Source: Polyangiaceae bacterium (GTDB lineage: Bacteria; Myxococcota_A; Polyangia; Polyangiales; Polyangiaceae). From it: a stretch of 64,000 bases of DNA. Of the stretch, positions 1 through 9,096 are shown in pieces (the stretch's first letter is position 1; each line of letters begins with the position of its first letter). The stretch lies in NCBI GenBank assembly GCA_020633235.1, contig JACKEA010000004.1:926606-990605 (forward strand), given 5' to 3'. The notes beneath the pieces are model-generated. The model did not search any database. It saw only the letters and a program-made list of their open reading frames with translations, and was not told the DNA's origin. A program made the position numbers and the translations under genes.

Positions 1-1094
1 TCGAGCGCTCGAATGAGCTCTTTGCCCCGTTCGGCGCGGGGTAGCGTAGAGGTCTGTTGGCGCACGCGGAGGTTCTTGGGATCCTCGGCCGCGGGGCCCT
101 CGAAGTGATTGGTGACCACGGCCCGCTCCGGGAGCGGGCGCACGAACTGGGGGCGGCCCGGTACGCGTTCGACGACCTCCGCCTTCCCCTTCGCGTCCGT
201 GACGATCACGATGTGGCTCACCATCGGCTCGCCTTCCGCCAGGGCGCGCACCGCTTCGTCGCTGTTCCGAGCGGTGGAGAGCACCCGCCGGAGAGCGTGC
301 ACCACCGGTTCCCCTCGGGTGACCGGCTGCCCGGCGCGGCCGCCGTGGACCACGATGGCCACGCCCGCCTCGTTCATGCCGCTGACCACGCCCGCGAGCC
401 CCGGCCAGGCCACGGAAGCGAAGGGGATCTTGCCGGTCTCCCGCACTACGAACACGGCCTTGCCGCGGTCGAACACGTCGTCCACCTCGAAGTCGAAGTT
501 GCGGGCCAGGAGCGCGTGGCCGTTTTCGGCGGCGGCTCCAGAGAAGGTGAAGGTGGTGCAGCCAATGAGGGGTGAGTGCTCGAAGGAGAGCGAGATGTCG
601 TACAACGCGTTCAAGTACAGAAAGCGTTGGTACGTGGGGAAGCGATCCTCGTACGGATCCGGGGTGAAGCCGAGGGCACCCGCGGCGATCTCGCGGCGGC
701 GTGCGTCGCTCATGCCGCTTCCGACGTTGCGGTAGCGGAGCTGGGCCACGTCCAGCAGCAAGCGGCGCAGCGGCCACAGCGGAACGTGGCGATCGAGCTC
801 GCCGTAGAGCTTGCCTTCGTTCTCCACCATCTCGCCGTAGAGCAGGCGTGAGTGGGCGTAGCCGATCTCCTCCGGAGTGCCCTGAAGCTCGACCAGCCAG
901 ATGTTGCCCAGCTTCGTCGCACGGGAACGGCCGAAGCGCCGCTCACCATTTGGGAGCCTTTGCAGCTCGCCGTCCGGCCGCGCGATGGCCGGGGGCTCGA
1001 CGTGGGACACGCGAGTGACGACCAGATGCGCGACCACGAGGGCGACGAGCACGCCCGCCGTCGCGTACAGGAGCTTCTTCCAGCGCGAGCTCAT
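1..1094 (-). CDS. C45-type N-terminal-nucleophile acyltransferase/hydrolase, C-terminus beyond left edge
   Basis: I translated this reverse frame from the ATG at 1094; it stays open to base 1, so the C-terminus is missing. Residues about 8-28 form a single N-terminal membrane anchor or signal. From about residue 65 the sequence resembles the C45 acyl-CoA:6-aminopenicillanate acyltransferase / linear amide hydrolase family. Cys179, in the context LIGCTTF, is followed by NGHALLARNFDFE, the place where this family has its autocatalytically exposed nucleophile and the N-R-D motif. A GTP-free amidase or acyltransferase role outside the cytoplasm is inferred; the substrate is unknown. The start codon overlaps the stop of the upstream glycosyltransferase (ATGA), so the two are probably translated together. 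Confidence 0.8.
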   Translation of the reverse strand, partial: MSSRWKKLLYATAGVLVALVVAHLVVTRVSHVEPPAIARPDGELQRLPNGERRFGRSRATKLGNIWLVELQGTPEEIGYAHSRLLYGEMVENEGKLYGELDRHVPLWPLRRLLLDVAQLRYRNVGSGMSDARRREIAAGALGFTPDPYEDRFPTYQRFLYLNALYDISLSFEHSPLIGCTTFTFSGAAAENGHALLARNFDFEVDDVFDRGKAVFVVRETGKIPFASVAWPGLAGVVSGMNEAGVAIVVHGGRAGQPVTRGEPVVHALRRVLSTARNSDEAVRALAEGEPMVSHIVIVTDAKGKAEVVERVPGRPQFVRPLPERAVVTNHFEGPAAEDPKNLRVRQQTSTLPRAERGKELIRAL

Positions 1095-1774
1095 CCGTGT
1101 CTCCGAAGCAGCTGCGTGCCGAGCACCCGAAGTACGATGCGCGTGGGGTCCTTGACGGAGTGAAAGTGCGTGGTGCGCTCGCCGGCAGGCGGATAGACGA
1201 CCCGCACCGGGACCTGCACTATGGGCCAGTGCGCCTGCGCGGCGCGCATCACCACCTCCGCTTCGAGCTCGTAACCGGTGCTGCGAAGGTCGAGGCCCAA
1301 GGTGCGTGTCACCGGGTAACGGCGAAGCCCGCACTGAGTGTCCGCCAGCCGGCGGCGGGTGAAGAGCGACAGGAACGCGTTGGAGATGCCGTTCGAGATC
1401 TGATTGGCGCGGGGGGCGCCAGCCTGCACCAGGTCTCGCACGCCCAGCACCAGTGCGTGATCCGGGGCCGGATCCCGGGCCAACCGCAGAGCTTCCGACG
1501 CGGGATGCTGACCGTCGGCGTCCACCGTGACCACCACGGTTTTGCCGGCGCGGCGCGCGGCCTCCAAGCCCGTGAGGAGCGCGGCGCCCTTGCCGCGGTT
1601 CACCGGATGGGAAACCACCTCTGCGCCCGCCGCCCTGGCCTCGACGGCGGTGTCGTCCGTGGACCCGTCGTCCACCACGATCACGGTCTCGGCTCCCGCC
1701 AGCAGCAGATCCCGCACCACCGCCCCGACCGTCGGGCCTGCCTGGAACGCGGGGACGATGGCGACGACTGTCAT
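1091..1774 (-). CDS. GT2-family glycosyltransferase (dolichol-phosphate mannose synthase-like)
   Basis: This 227-residue protein starts with MTVVAIVPAF, the beta1 strand of a GT-A fold. VVDDGSTDDT lies near residue 35 and the metal-binding VDADGQH near residue 72. Such enzymes transfer a sugar from a nucleotide donor to a lipid or protein acceptor at the cytoplasmic membrane face. There is no C-terminal membrane segment, as in short bacterial DPM1-like enzymes. I chose the ATG at 1774 because homology begins there; an upstream in-frame extension would run into the divergent folate gene. The stop overlaps the start of the C45-type gene by 4 bases, so they form an operon. The acceptor cannot be told from the sequence. 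Confidence 0.85.
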   Translation of the reverse strand: MTVVAIVPAFQAGPTVGAVVRDLLLAGAETVIVVDDGSTDDTAVEARAAGAEVVSHPVNRGKGAALLTGLEAARRAGKTVVVTVDADGQHPASEALRLARDPAPDHALVLGVRDLVQAGAPRANQISNGISNAFLSLFTRRRLADTQCGLRRYPVTRTLGLDLRSTGYELEAEVVMRAAQAHWPIVQVPVRVVYPPAGERTTHFHSVKDPTRIVLRVLGTQLLRRHG

Positions 1775-1794
1775 GAGGGAACGAGGGTCTTTTC

Positions 1795-2460
1795 TTGTCG
1801 CTGGCCGGGAGCCGACGGCTGGTTTACGAACTCGTCGTGGACGGGTTCGACTCGAAGCTCCTGCACGAGATCTCGCGGCGCGCCAAGCGCGAGCTTCGAC
1901 GCAAGCTGCGAGCCGCGCGTCAGGCGCTGCCGCCTCGAGGCATTGCCCAGCGCAGCGAGCAGATCGCCGAGCGTGTGCTGTCGCTGTCGGACTACCGCTC
2001 CGCGAGGTCGGTGGCGTGTTTTGCCCCAATGCCGGGCAAGAACGAAGTGGACCTGTCGAGCGTGGACGCTGCCGCGCGCCGCGCGCAGAAGGTCGTGTAC
2101 TACCCGTTCATGGATCCCACGGAGTCCGGCTTCCGCACCGGGTTTCGACTGGTCGCCGATCCGAGCGAGCTCGTGGATCGGGGGCGTGGCTTCGCGGAGC
2201 CCCCGCCCGCGGCGCCGGAGGCCAAGCGCGGAGACATCGATCTGGTGCTGGTCCCCGCCTTGGCGGCGGACGGCATGGGCCAGCGCCTGGGCTATGGCGC
2301 GGGGTTCTACGATTCCACCCTGCCGGACGTGAGGCCGCCGGCCCGGGCCGTGGTCGTGGTCTTCGGCTTTCAGCTGTTGGCGGAGCTGCCGGTAGAGGAG
2401 CACGACGTACGGTGTGACGTGGTCGTCTCCGACGACCGGATCATCGAGATCGACCCTTAG
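1795..2460 (+). CDS. 5-formyltetrahydrofolate cyclo-ligase family protein
   Basis: The 221-residue product fits the ATP-dependent enzyme that converts 5-formyl-THF to 5,10-methenyl-THF. It shows a basic N-terminus (RRAKRELRRKLRAAR), a central PLVP-like strand and the family signature GYGAGFYDSTLP near residue 165, which forms the ATP/folate site. The start is taken as TTG at 1795 because GAGGG lies 7 bases upstream; an internal GTG at 1837 is the alternative. It is divergent from the glycosyltransferase by only 20 bases. Its last 20 bases overlap the convergent Fur-family gene. Confidence 0.85.
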   Translation: MSLAGSRRLVYELVVDGFDSKLLHEISRRAKRELRRKLRAARQALPPRGIAQRSEQIAERVLSLSDYRSARSVACFAPMPGKNEVDLSSVDAAARRAQKVVYYPFMDPTESGFRTGFRLVADPSELVDRGRGFAEPPPAAPEAKRGDIDLVLVPALAADGMGQRLGYGAGFYDSTLPDVRPPARAVVVVFGFQLLAELPVEEHDVRCDVVVSDDRIIEIDP

Positions 2461-2956
2461 CCTTGGGCTTGCGCTTGGCAGCGCACTCCTTGCACACGCC
2501 GTAGAGCTCGTGCTTGTGCTCGAGCACGTCGAAGCCGTAGCGCGCGGCGACGCGTTCCTGCAGCTCTTCGATCAACGGCTCTTCGAACTCCGTGATCTTC
2601 CCGCACTCGAGACAGATCAAGTGGTCGTGGTGGGCTTCGTCGTCCGCCAGCTCGTAGCGGGTGTAGCCGTCACCGAAGCGAAGCTCGTGGACGATGCCGC
2701 CGTCCACCAAGAGCTTCATGGTGCGGTACACCGTGGCGTAGCCGATGCGCGGATCCTCGTGGCGGACCAGCTCCAGCATGCGATCGATGGTCACGTGCTC
2801 GGTCTGATCGAAGAAGGTGTCGATGATGGCGCGGCGCTGCTCCGTGGAGCGCAGGCCGCGCTTGGTCATGTAGGCCTCGAGCTGTTGGCGCAGCCGCTCC
2901 GTATCCGGTGGCTTGGGCACTCCCCCAACGCCCTTGTCGGCCCCGCTCGACTTCAT
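2441..2956 (-). CDS. Fur/PerR-family metalloregulator
   Basis: This 171-residue protein has the Fur layout: a winged helix (about 30-100, with GYATVYRTMKLL as recognition helix), then the metal and dimerisation domain. HHDHLICLECG carries the regulatory-site histidines and the first CxxC; a second CKEC near the C-terminus completes the structural Zn site. The family represses iron-uptake or peroxide-defence genes when loaded with metal. A basic C-terminal tail (KRKPKAKGRSR) is unusual but not unique. No Fur box could be assigned by eye. Whether it senses iron, peroxide or zinc is undetermined. Confidence 0.9.
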   Translation of the reverse strand: MKSSGADKGVGGVPKPPDTERLRQQLEAYMTKRGLRSTEQRRAIIDTFFDQTEHVTIDRMLELVRHEDPRIGYATVYRTMKLLVDGGIVHELRFGDGYTRYELADDEAHHDHLICLECGKITEFEEPLIEELQERVAARYGFDVLEHKHELYGVCKECAAKRKPKAKGRSR

Positions 2957-2987
2957 CTTGGATTCATCGCGCCCACGGGGCCCCGGG

Positions 2988-5240
2988 TCAAGCGCTCAGC
3001 GAGCGGAGCCGGAACAACGCGCCCGCTGTGCCGAGCAGTGCGGCGATGGGTGCCGCTGCGGGGGGGATCAGCGCGAAGGCCACCGCCAGCGCTCCGATGG
3101 CGCCGGGGGCGATGGCCAAGATCAACCCCAGGCGTGCCTCGCTCCGCGCTTCGTGGGCGACCCGCAGTGCCAGCGCGGCATCCCGCACGTCGTCGGAAGC
3201 GAGCTGCACGTTCCATTCCGCGGCGCTGCTGCCAGCGGAGGCCAAGGCGACGGACACGTTGGCGGCGCCCAACGCGATGTCGTCCGCGGGGCTGCAGCCG
3301 AGCACCGCGACGGTCGCGCCGCCGTCGGCCAAGCGCGCGATCTCGTCTCCGCGCTCGGCGGGCAATATTTCCGGGCGGATGTGCTCGATGTCGAGCGTGC
3401 GTCCGATGGCCTCGCAGGTTTCCCGCGCATCTCCCGAGAGCAACACCGGCTCCACGTTCACGTCCAACAGGTGCTGCACGGCGGCGCGGGCTCCCGGGCG
3501 CAGGCCGTCTTGCAAGCCCACGACACCGATCAGGCGGCCGCCCAGGGCCACCAACATCACCGTGCGGCCCATGGCCTCCAGCTCGCCGATCTTCGGCTCT
3601 GCGGCTGCGACGCTGATGCGCTCCCGCAACATGAGGGCACGGCTGCCCACCACCAGCGGCTGGCCATTGGCGGCCACGGCGGTGACGCCCAAGCCGGCGA
3701 CCACGTTCGGGCTCCGAACGCCGTCGGGGCGAATCCCCCGCGCCCGCGCCGCGCGCACCAAAGCGGTGGCGACGGGATGCGGCGAGCCGCTCTCGGCGCC
3801 CGCCATCAGCGATAGGACGCGCTCCGCCTCGGCGTCCCCCATCGGCACGATGGACGCCACCTCGGGCTCGCCCAAGAGCAACGTGCCGCGCGCGCAGAAG
3901 GCCGCGATGGTCACGCGGCCGGCCTTGTCCAGCGCCGTGGCCGAGCGGAACACGATGCCGCGCCGAAGCGCCGCGAGCACGGCGGTGGCGACTTGCATCG
4001 CGCCGATCTGTGCGATCCCCGCCGTGGCCAAGGAGGCCTGCGCCGCGATCGCGAACATGGCGATGGTCAGCGTGCTCTGGTTTTCCGCGAAGGCGGTGAG
4101 CGCGGCGAGCCCCGCCGCGAACGGGGCGGCGCGCTCCGCCGTGAGACGCCCGGCGCGGGCGAGGGGAGCGAGCAGATCGGCTCGCCGGCGCGGGTCGCTG
4201 GTGAGGCGCAGCCAAGCGCGGTCGAAGCCGGCCCAGGCCACCACGCTGCGGATGCGTCCCTGCACCACGCGAGCACCGGCCACGATGGGATCCCCTTCGC
4301 TCAGCTCCGCCGTCGTCTTGGCGCCGAGCCAGGGGGCGACGGTCGCTTCGCCGGCCACGATGGTGGCGTCCACCGGCACCGTCTCGCCGGCTTCCACGAC
4401 GATCTCCTCGCCGGGCCGCAGGTCCACCGCGCGGACTTCCGCGATCTCGTCGGCGATCACGCGGTGGGTGGGCGCGTCGAGCTCCAGCGCGATGTGCTCG
4501 CGCTCGGCATCCACCGGCCGCCGCGCTCGCTGCACCAGCCAAACCCCGCCGGCAATGCAGGCCACGACGACGCCGGCCAGGGTGATCGCGCTCGGCGCGC
4601 GCGCGGCGTCCGTGATGCGGGCCACGATGGCGGCCAGCGTCCCGAGCACGGGCGCGGCGAGCAGCGCTGCAGGATGCAGATCCGCTGGATCTCGCTCCCC
4701 GGACAGCGCTTGCGCCACCAGTGCCGCCGTCGCCACCGTGAGCACCACCACGCGGGACGTGAGGGCCACACCGGAGCTACCCGCCAGCAACAGGGCCACC
4801 GCCAGGGTGCCGCCGAGCATCGCCAGCGAAAGCAGCAGCGCGCCTACGTCGGTGACGTCGCCGCGCGCTTCCTCCCCGAGCAGCGGCGGCGGCTCCGGCG
4901 AGCGCCGCTCGACGATCTCCGGGTCCTCCGCTGGGGGCGCGAGCTCCGCAACGTCCGCGAGGGCTGCCGCCGCTTGGCGCCGGGCGTCGAGCTCGGCGCT
5001 GGTCTCGTGGCGAGTGGCCACCACCTGCTCCTCCGACAGCGCGCTCGGCCGGCGCCGGCGGGGCAGCGGAAGGGGCGTCAGATGCGTGGACGGATCGTAC
5101 CGATCCCGGCACTCCGTGCTGCAAAAATAGCGAAAGCGCTCGCCGTAGATGGCGACGCGATCGGCACGCAGGGGATCCGTGTCGGCGCCACAGGTGGCGC
5201 ACGGAACCAATACGCTGGCTGCTCGAGCGGCGTCAGCCAT
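2988..5240 (-). CDS. P1B-type ATPase-like protein with N-terminal Zn-ribbon, catalytic motifs degenerate
   Basis: This 750-residue protein has the P-type ATPase order but lost signatures. Residues 14-44 hold CxxC...CxxxC, a TRASH/YHS-like metal ribbon. Four membrane helices lie at about 130-240, an actuator-like domain at 250-335, two helices at 370-425, the P/N domains at 430-690 and two C-terminal helices. The phosphorylation motif reads DKAGRVT (D438) instead of DKTGTLT. The TGE dephosphorylation loop is GAK (306-308). The CPC of the sixth helix is absent, and GDGxND is GCSPADD (about 648). HP (488-489) and SGD (602-604) remain. Transport is therefore doubtful, and a sensor or scaffold role is possible. 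Its ATG overlaps the argF stop by 8 bases. Confidence 0.85.
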   Translation of the reverse strand: MADAARAASVLVPCATCGADTDPLRADRVAIYGERFRYFCSTECRDRYDPSTHLTPLPLPRRRRPSALSEEQVVATRHETSAELDARRQAAAALADVAELAPPAEDPEIVERRSPEPPPLLGEEARGDVTDVGALLLSLAMLGGTLAVALLLAGSSGVALTSRVVVLTVATAALVAQALSGERDPADLHPAALLAAPVLGTLAAIVARITDAARAPSAITLAGVVVACIAGGVWLVQRARRPVDAEREHIALELDAPTHRVIADEIAEVRAVDLRPGEEIVVEAGETVPVDATIVAGEATVAPWLGAKTTAELSEGDPIVAGARVVQGRIRSVVAWAGFDRAWLRLTSDPRRRADLLAPLARAGRLTAERAAPFAAGLAALTAFAENQSTLTIAMFAIAAQASLATAGIAQIGAMQVATAVLAALRRGIVFRSATALDKAGRVTIAAFCARGTLLLGEPEVASIVPMGDAEAERVLSLMAGAESGSPHPVATALVRAARARGIRPDGVRSPNVVAGLGVTAVAANGQPLVVGSRALMLRERISVAAAEPKIGELEAMGRTVMLVALGGRLIGVVGLQDGLRPGARAAVQHLLDVNVEPVLLSGDARETCEAIGRTLDIEHIRPEILPAERGDEIARLADGGATVAVLGCSPADDIALGAANVSVALASAGSSAAEWNVQLASDDVRDAALALRVAHEARSEARLGLILAIAPGAIGALAVAFALIPPAAAPIAALLGTAGALFRLRSLSA

Positions 5241-6144
5241 CGACCTCCAGGGCCCAGGCCAGTGCCGCCTTCGAGGTGTGGAGCCGGGCCTCGGCCTCGT
5301 CCCACACGAAGCTGCGCTCGCCTTCGAGCACGGCTTCCTCGATCTCTTCGCCGCGGTGCGCGGGCAAGCAGTGCAGCACCACCACGTCCTTTGCCGCGCT
5401 GGCCACGAGCTTCTCGGTGAGGGTGAACCCGGCAAAGGCCTTGCGGCGCGCTTCAGCCTCCGCTTCTTGCCCCATGCTGGCGAACACGTCGGTGCTCACC
5501 ACGTCGGCGCCCTCCACCGCGGCCTCCGGTCGGCGCACGACCTGGATCTTGGCGCCGGCTTCCCGGGCGGAGTTCAGGTACGCCGGGCTCGGGTCGAAGC
5601 CCTCGGGGCACGCCAACGTCAGCTCCAGGCCCAGGAGGCCCGCGGCTTCGATCCAGGAGTTGGCCATGTTGTTGCCATCCCCGAGCCAGGCGAAGCGGAG
5701 CCCCTCGAGCTTGCCGCGCACGCGCCGCACCGTCATGAGGTCGGCCAAGAGCTGCATCGGGTGGGATGCATCCGTCAGCGCGTTGAGCACCGGCACGGAG
5801 CTGAAACGCGCGAGCTCTTCCAAACGCTCCGCGCCGCTGGTGCGCAGCGTGATGCCGTGCACCATTCGCGACAGCACCCGCGCCGTGTCCTTGATGGGCT
5901 CGCCGCGGCCGATCTGGGAGCCGGCGCCGGTGATCACGACGGGGTGCCCGCCGAGCTCGGCTACCGCCACCTCCAGCGACAGCCGCGTGCGGGTGGACGC
6001 CTTCTCGAACACCAGCGCGACGGACTTGCCGGCGAGGGGTTTGTCGTGGCGTCCGCGCTGCTCCAAGTAGCGATCCGAAGCGTTCAGCAGAGCGATCAGG
6101 CCGTCGCGGCCCGCGTCAGAAAGGTCGAGAAAATGTCGCGTCAT
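5233..6144 (-). CDS. argF: Ornithine carbamoyltransferase
   Basis: The 303-residue protein transfers carbamoyl from carbamoyl-phosphate to ornithine, giving citrulline in arginine biosynthesis. The carbamoyl-phosphate loop STRTR lies near residue 50, followed by a His-Pro-Met-Gln segment near 128. The ornithine-binding HCLPAHRGEE near 264 distinguishes it from aspartate carbamoyltransferase. Length matches the family (300-340). The ATG at 6144 overlaps the argD stop (ATGA). Its own stop overlaps the degenerate ATPase gene, so three genes are probably one transcript running right to left. No ARG box was recognised. Confidence 0.95.
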   Translation of the reverse strand: MTRHFLDLSDAGRDGLIALLNASDRYLEQRGRHDKPLAGKSVALVFEKASTRTRLSLEVAVAELGGHPVVITGAGSQIGRGEPIKDTARVLSRMVHGITLRTSGAERLEELARFSSVPVLNALTDASHPMQLLADLMTVRRVRGKLEGLRFAWLGDGNNMANSWIEAAGLLGLELTLACPEGFDPSPAYLNSAREAGAKIQVVRRPEAAVEGADVVSTDVFASMGQEAEAEARRKAFAGFTLTEKLVASAAKDVVVLHCLPAHRGEEIEEAVLEGERSFVWDEAEARLHTSKAALAWALEVDG

Positions 6145-7343
6145 GGCGTCCTCCCGAGCACGTCGTCGATGAGGGCGAGCCCTTCGTCGAGCTCGGCCTT
6201 GGTGATGATCAATGGTGGGCTCAGGCGCAGGCCTTGCCCGCCCGCAATCGTGATCAGCACGCCTGCGTCTCGCAGCGCCGCCACGATGCCGCGGGCGTCC
6301 ACGCCGTCCCGCAGCACCAAGGCTTGAAGCAATCCGCGCCCGCGGCTCGTCGCCACCAGCCGCTCGTGCTTCTTGGCTAGCTCCGCGAGACGCACCGCGA
6401 GGTGCGCGCCCATGTGCGCGGCGTGCTCGATCAACTTGTCTTCTTCCATCACCTGCAGCACCGCCAGCGCTGCGGCGCTGGCCAGGGGATTTCCGCCGAA
6501 GGTGGTGCCGTGGCTCCCGGGTGGCAGCGCGTCCGCCAGGTGCGCCCCGCACAGCATGGCGCCGATGGGCACGCCCCCGGCGAGGCCCTTGGCCAAGGTC
6601 AGTGCGTCGACCGTCACGCCCTCGTGCTGAACGCTCAAGAATCGCCCCGTGCGCCCGACGCCGGTCTGGATTTCGTCCGCCAAGAGCAGCGCACCGTGCT
6701 CGTCGGCGATGCGACGCAGCGCCGCCGCGAAGCCTTCGGGCGCCGGAAGCACGCCGCCCTCGCCCTGGATCGGCTCGAACAGGATTGCCGCGACGTCGGG
6801 CCCCATCGCCTGCTTCACGGCCTCCACGTCGCCGTAGGGCACGTGCGTCACTCCCGGCAGTGGACCGAAGCCCTCGCGGTACTTGTCTTGTCCGGTCACC
6901 GCCAGCGCACCGAGCGTGCGACCATGGAATGAGCTCTGGAACGCGATCACGCGGTAGCGTTCCGTCTGCCCCGCCGCGAAGAAGTGACGGCGTGCGAGCT
7001 TGAGCATCGCCTCCATCGCTTCCGTACCGGAGTTGCAGAAGAACGCCCGAGCCATGCCCGTCGCCTGGCACAGGCGCTCGGCCAACAGGACGTTGGGCTC
7101 GTTGTAGTAGTAGTTCGAGAGGTGGATCACCTTCTGGGCTTGAGCGGTGATGGCCGCCACGAGCTTTTCGTGGTTGTGGCCCAGGGTGCTCACGGCGATG
7201 CCGGCGTAGAGATCCAGGTAGCGCTTGCCGGCGGAGTCCCACAAGACCGAACCCTTGCCCCGGGCCATCACCAGGGGCGGCTGCCGGTAGTTCGGGTACA
7301 GGTACTTCTGGGCGGTCTCCACCAGCTCGGCTTCGGTCGGCAT
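6141..7343 (-). CDS. argD: Acetylornithine aminotransferase
   Basis: This 400-residue fold-type I PLP enzyme converts N-acetylglutamate semialdehyde to N-acetylornithine (or works on succinyl analogues). It shows the Gly-Thr-Glu-Ala cofactor-phosphate loop (NSGTEAMEAMLKLAR), DEIQTGVGRTG near residue 225, and the Schiff-base lysine in TLAKGLAGGVP. I start at the ATG at 7343, where homology begins (PTEAELVE); a longer in-frame extension to 7526 is Arg-rich and unlike the family. The overlap with argF makes an argD-argF pair. An exact substrate split between ArgD and AstC cannot be made from sequence alone. Confidence 0.92.
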   Translation of the reverse strand: MPTEAELVETAQKYLYPNYRQPPLVMARGKGSVLWDSAGKRYLDLYAGIAVSTLGHNHEKLVAAITAQAQKVIHLSNYYYNEPNVLLAERLCQATGMARAFFCNSGTEAMEAMLKLARRHFFAAGQTERYRVIAFQSSFHGRTLGALAVTGQDKYREGFGPLPGVTHVPYGDVEAVKQAMGPDVAAILFEPIQGEGGVLPAPEGFAAALRRIADEHGALLLADEIQTGVGRTGRFLSVQHEGVTVDALTLAKGLAGGVPIGAMLCGAHLADALPPGSHGTTFGGNPLASAAALAVLQVMEEDKLIEHAAHMGAHLAVRLAELAKKHERLVATSRGRGLLQALVLRDGVDARGIVAALRDAGVLITIAGGQGLRLSPPLIITKAELDEGLALIDDVLGRTP

Positions 7344-7498
7344 CGCCGGGAGGACTACCGCACGCCGAGCGGCGCGCCAACAGGCGCTCTCGACCGCTCG
7401 GTCGAGTGCTCCGTGAGCGTCGTTGCGGCCTTCGGGGAGCGGCTCGGACGCGGAGGTTCGGCGAGTGCGGACGAGGGCGCCAGGTCGCTGCCAGCGGC

Positions 7499-8230
7499 TC
7501 AAATCGGTGGGTACTCGATCAGCCACCGGTCAGAGACCCTACGGGCGGTCCCCCGGTCGCGGCCGCTCGAGCCCTCGCCGGTAGGGCTCATCGAGACCGT
7601 GATGTAGACCTCGTACGCGCAACGATCCGACATGCAGCTCAAGCCATCCACCCGCACGGCACGAAGAAAGAAGCGATCGTGCTTCTCCATCTTGCGCTGC
7701 AAGCGGTCGTCCCAGGTCTCCTTTGGCGGCAGAACGGCGAGGTGGGAGCCGTCTCGTCGCAAGAGCGCTGCATAGAACTGGACCACCGCGGAGAGTGGTG
7801 TTGCGCAGCCGGGCCGCATGTCCTCGTGGACCTCCAGGAAGTGCCGTTCCCAACCAATTGGCATCCCGCGCTTGGCGGTGGTGTTACCTTCCTCGAGGTT
7901 CGTGCAGGCGTCGTCATCGTTCTTCCTGACGCCGTCCGGCCCAGTGCTACAGAGCCGCGGCGGCGAACACCTGACGGAGGTTCGGTGGCCGAACAAGTCG
8001 TCCGGGCCGTGGTTTTGGGCCATCTGTTGGCAGCTGAGGCGTTGCAGGCCGTACGCCACGTTGTGCGAGACGTCAGCCACCCAGGCGGCGTTCTCTTCCG
8101 CGCGGCTCGGCAACTCGGAGCGCTCCAGGCAGCTGGGGGAAGCGGCAGCGGCAGTGCTCTGGTTGCTCTGCTGGGTGGATGTGCTCGCCGACGGCAGCGA
8201 GCGAGCGCACCGACAGAAGTGAGCGGTCAC
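7499..8230 (-). CDS. Hypothetical protein, possibly with a C-terminal NTF2-like fold
   Basis: This 243-residue reading frame starts with an ATG that overlaps the stop of the HAD gene (ATGA), and no competing frame is better. I do not recognise a family. The C-terminal half (VVQFYAALLR near 140, then EVYITVSM and WLIEYPPI) has the helix-then-strands look of NTF2-like domains, but this is a weak impression. Seven or more cysteines in the first two thirds suggest disulfides or a metal site, yet no clear signal peptide is seen. The true start could lie further in. The 155 bases between its stop and argD show nothing notable. Confidence 0.5.
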   Translation of the reverse strand: MTAHFCRCARSLPSASTSTQQSNQSTAAAASPSCLERSELPSRAEENAAWVADVSHNVAYGLQRLSCQQMAQNHGPDDLFGHRTSVRCSPPRLCSTGPDGVRKNDDDACTNLEEGNTTAKRGMPIGWERHFLEVHEDMRPGCATPLSAVVQFYAALLRRDGSHLAVLPPKETWDDRLQRKMEKHDRFFLRAVRVDGLSCMSDRCAYEVYITVSMSPTGEGSSGRDRGTARRVSDRWLIEYPPI

Positions 8231-9033
8231 ATGGCGCTCGTCGAGCCCCGATCAACGCCCCGCCGTTCCAGCAGCGCTCGGGCGGCCTCCAAGAAGCCCT
8301 GGGAGCGCGGGCTGGGCGTGATGTACCGGGGCGGCACGGTCGGGCGGCCGCTCAGGTTCTGGACGCCCAGGGTGGTCGCGAACGCCGCGAAGCATGCGGC
8401 GTCGTTCTCGCTGTCGCCGATGTAGGCGTAGCGGAAGCGGGCTTCGGTGGCGTCCGCGTCGAACAACAGGCGGAGCAAGCGCAAGCTGCCCGACGCCTTG
8501 TCGTCGCCGTCCAAGGTCACGTGCAGGTGCACGCTCGAGCGCAGCGTGCGCGCGCCCAGGGCTCGCGCAAGGGAGTCTGCTTCGTCCACCGTCTTCCGTG
8601 GCACGCGTTCGTGCTCGCCGATGTCGAAGGTGAAGTCGCTCACGCGCGCGCTCACGTCGTCCGCCGGGTGCAACGTCGGAAACGCGCGCTGCAGCTCCGC
8701 CACGACGCCGGCGATGCGCCGGCGCCGTTCTTGGCGCTCCCCCTCGTCGGCGCGATCCAGACGACGCAGCACGTCGCCCTCACGGTAGATCGACACGGCG
8801 CCGTTCTCGGTCACCGCTGCGGCGATGGGCCACTGGCGCACCAGCACCTCCGCCCACCCGGACGGGCGTCCGGTCACGGCCACCAGCGCGAGGCCCGCTT
8901 CGCGCATTCGAAACAAGCTGGCGTAGGCGTGCTCGTCCAGACGTCCGTGATCCAGAAAAGTGTCATCCAAGTCGAACAAAAGTCCGCGCAGGCGTTCGGC
9001 TTCGGCGGTGGGCAGATCGGCGAGGGGCCGCAT
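8227..9033 (-). CDS. HAD-superfamily (IIB, Cof-like) phosphatase
   Basis: The 268-residue protein carries all HAD motifs. Motif I is LLFDLDDTFLDHG, with the nucleophile and acid-base aspartates (about residues 21 and 23). Motif II is AVTGRPSGW near 55. Motif III Lys lies in DDKASGSL, and motif IV is YIGDSENDAACF. The large C2-type cap between motifs II and III points to the IIB group, which hydrolyses sugar phosphates such as mannosyl-3-phosphoglycerate or trehalose-6-phosphate. The substrate is unknown. It is divergent from the subtilase gene by 63 bases and overlaps the next hypothetical gene by 4. Confidence 0.88.
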   Translation of the reverse strand: MRPLADLPTAEAERLRGLLFDLDDTFLDHGRLDEHAYASLFRMREAGLALVAVTGRPSGWAEVLVRQWPIAAAVTENGAVSIYREGDVLRRLDRADEGERQERRRRIAGVVAELQRAFPTLHPADDVSARVSDFTFDIGEHERVPRKTVDEADSLARALGARTLRSSVHLHVTLDGDDKASGSLRLLRLLFDADATEARFRYAYIGDSENDAACFAAFATTLGVQNLSGRPTVPPRYITPSPRSQGFLEAARALLERRGVDRGSTSAM

Positions 9034-9096
9034 GCTGAGAGCCTCCACCACGAGAGCCGGGCGCCGCAAGCGCAATGGCGCTACGCTTCTTCCCGA

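Noticed and set aside
1097..2417. Long forward reading frames over the glycosyltransferase and folate gene
   Set aside because: They are antisense or out-of-frame shadows caused by high GC at codon third positions; their translations are Arg/Pro-rich without recognisable motifs.
2414..5130. Forward frames of 300-740 codons across the Fur and ATPase-like genes
   Set aside because: Composition is rich in Ser, Ala and Arg with no domain. The reverse frames have strong family motifs.
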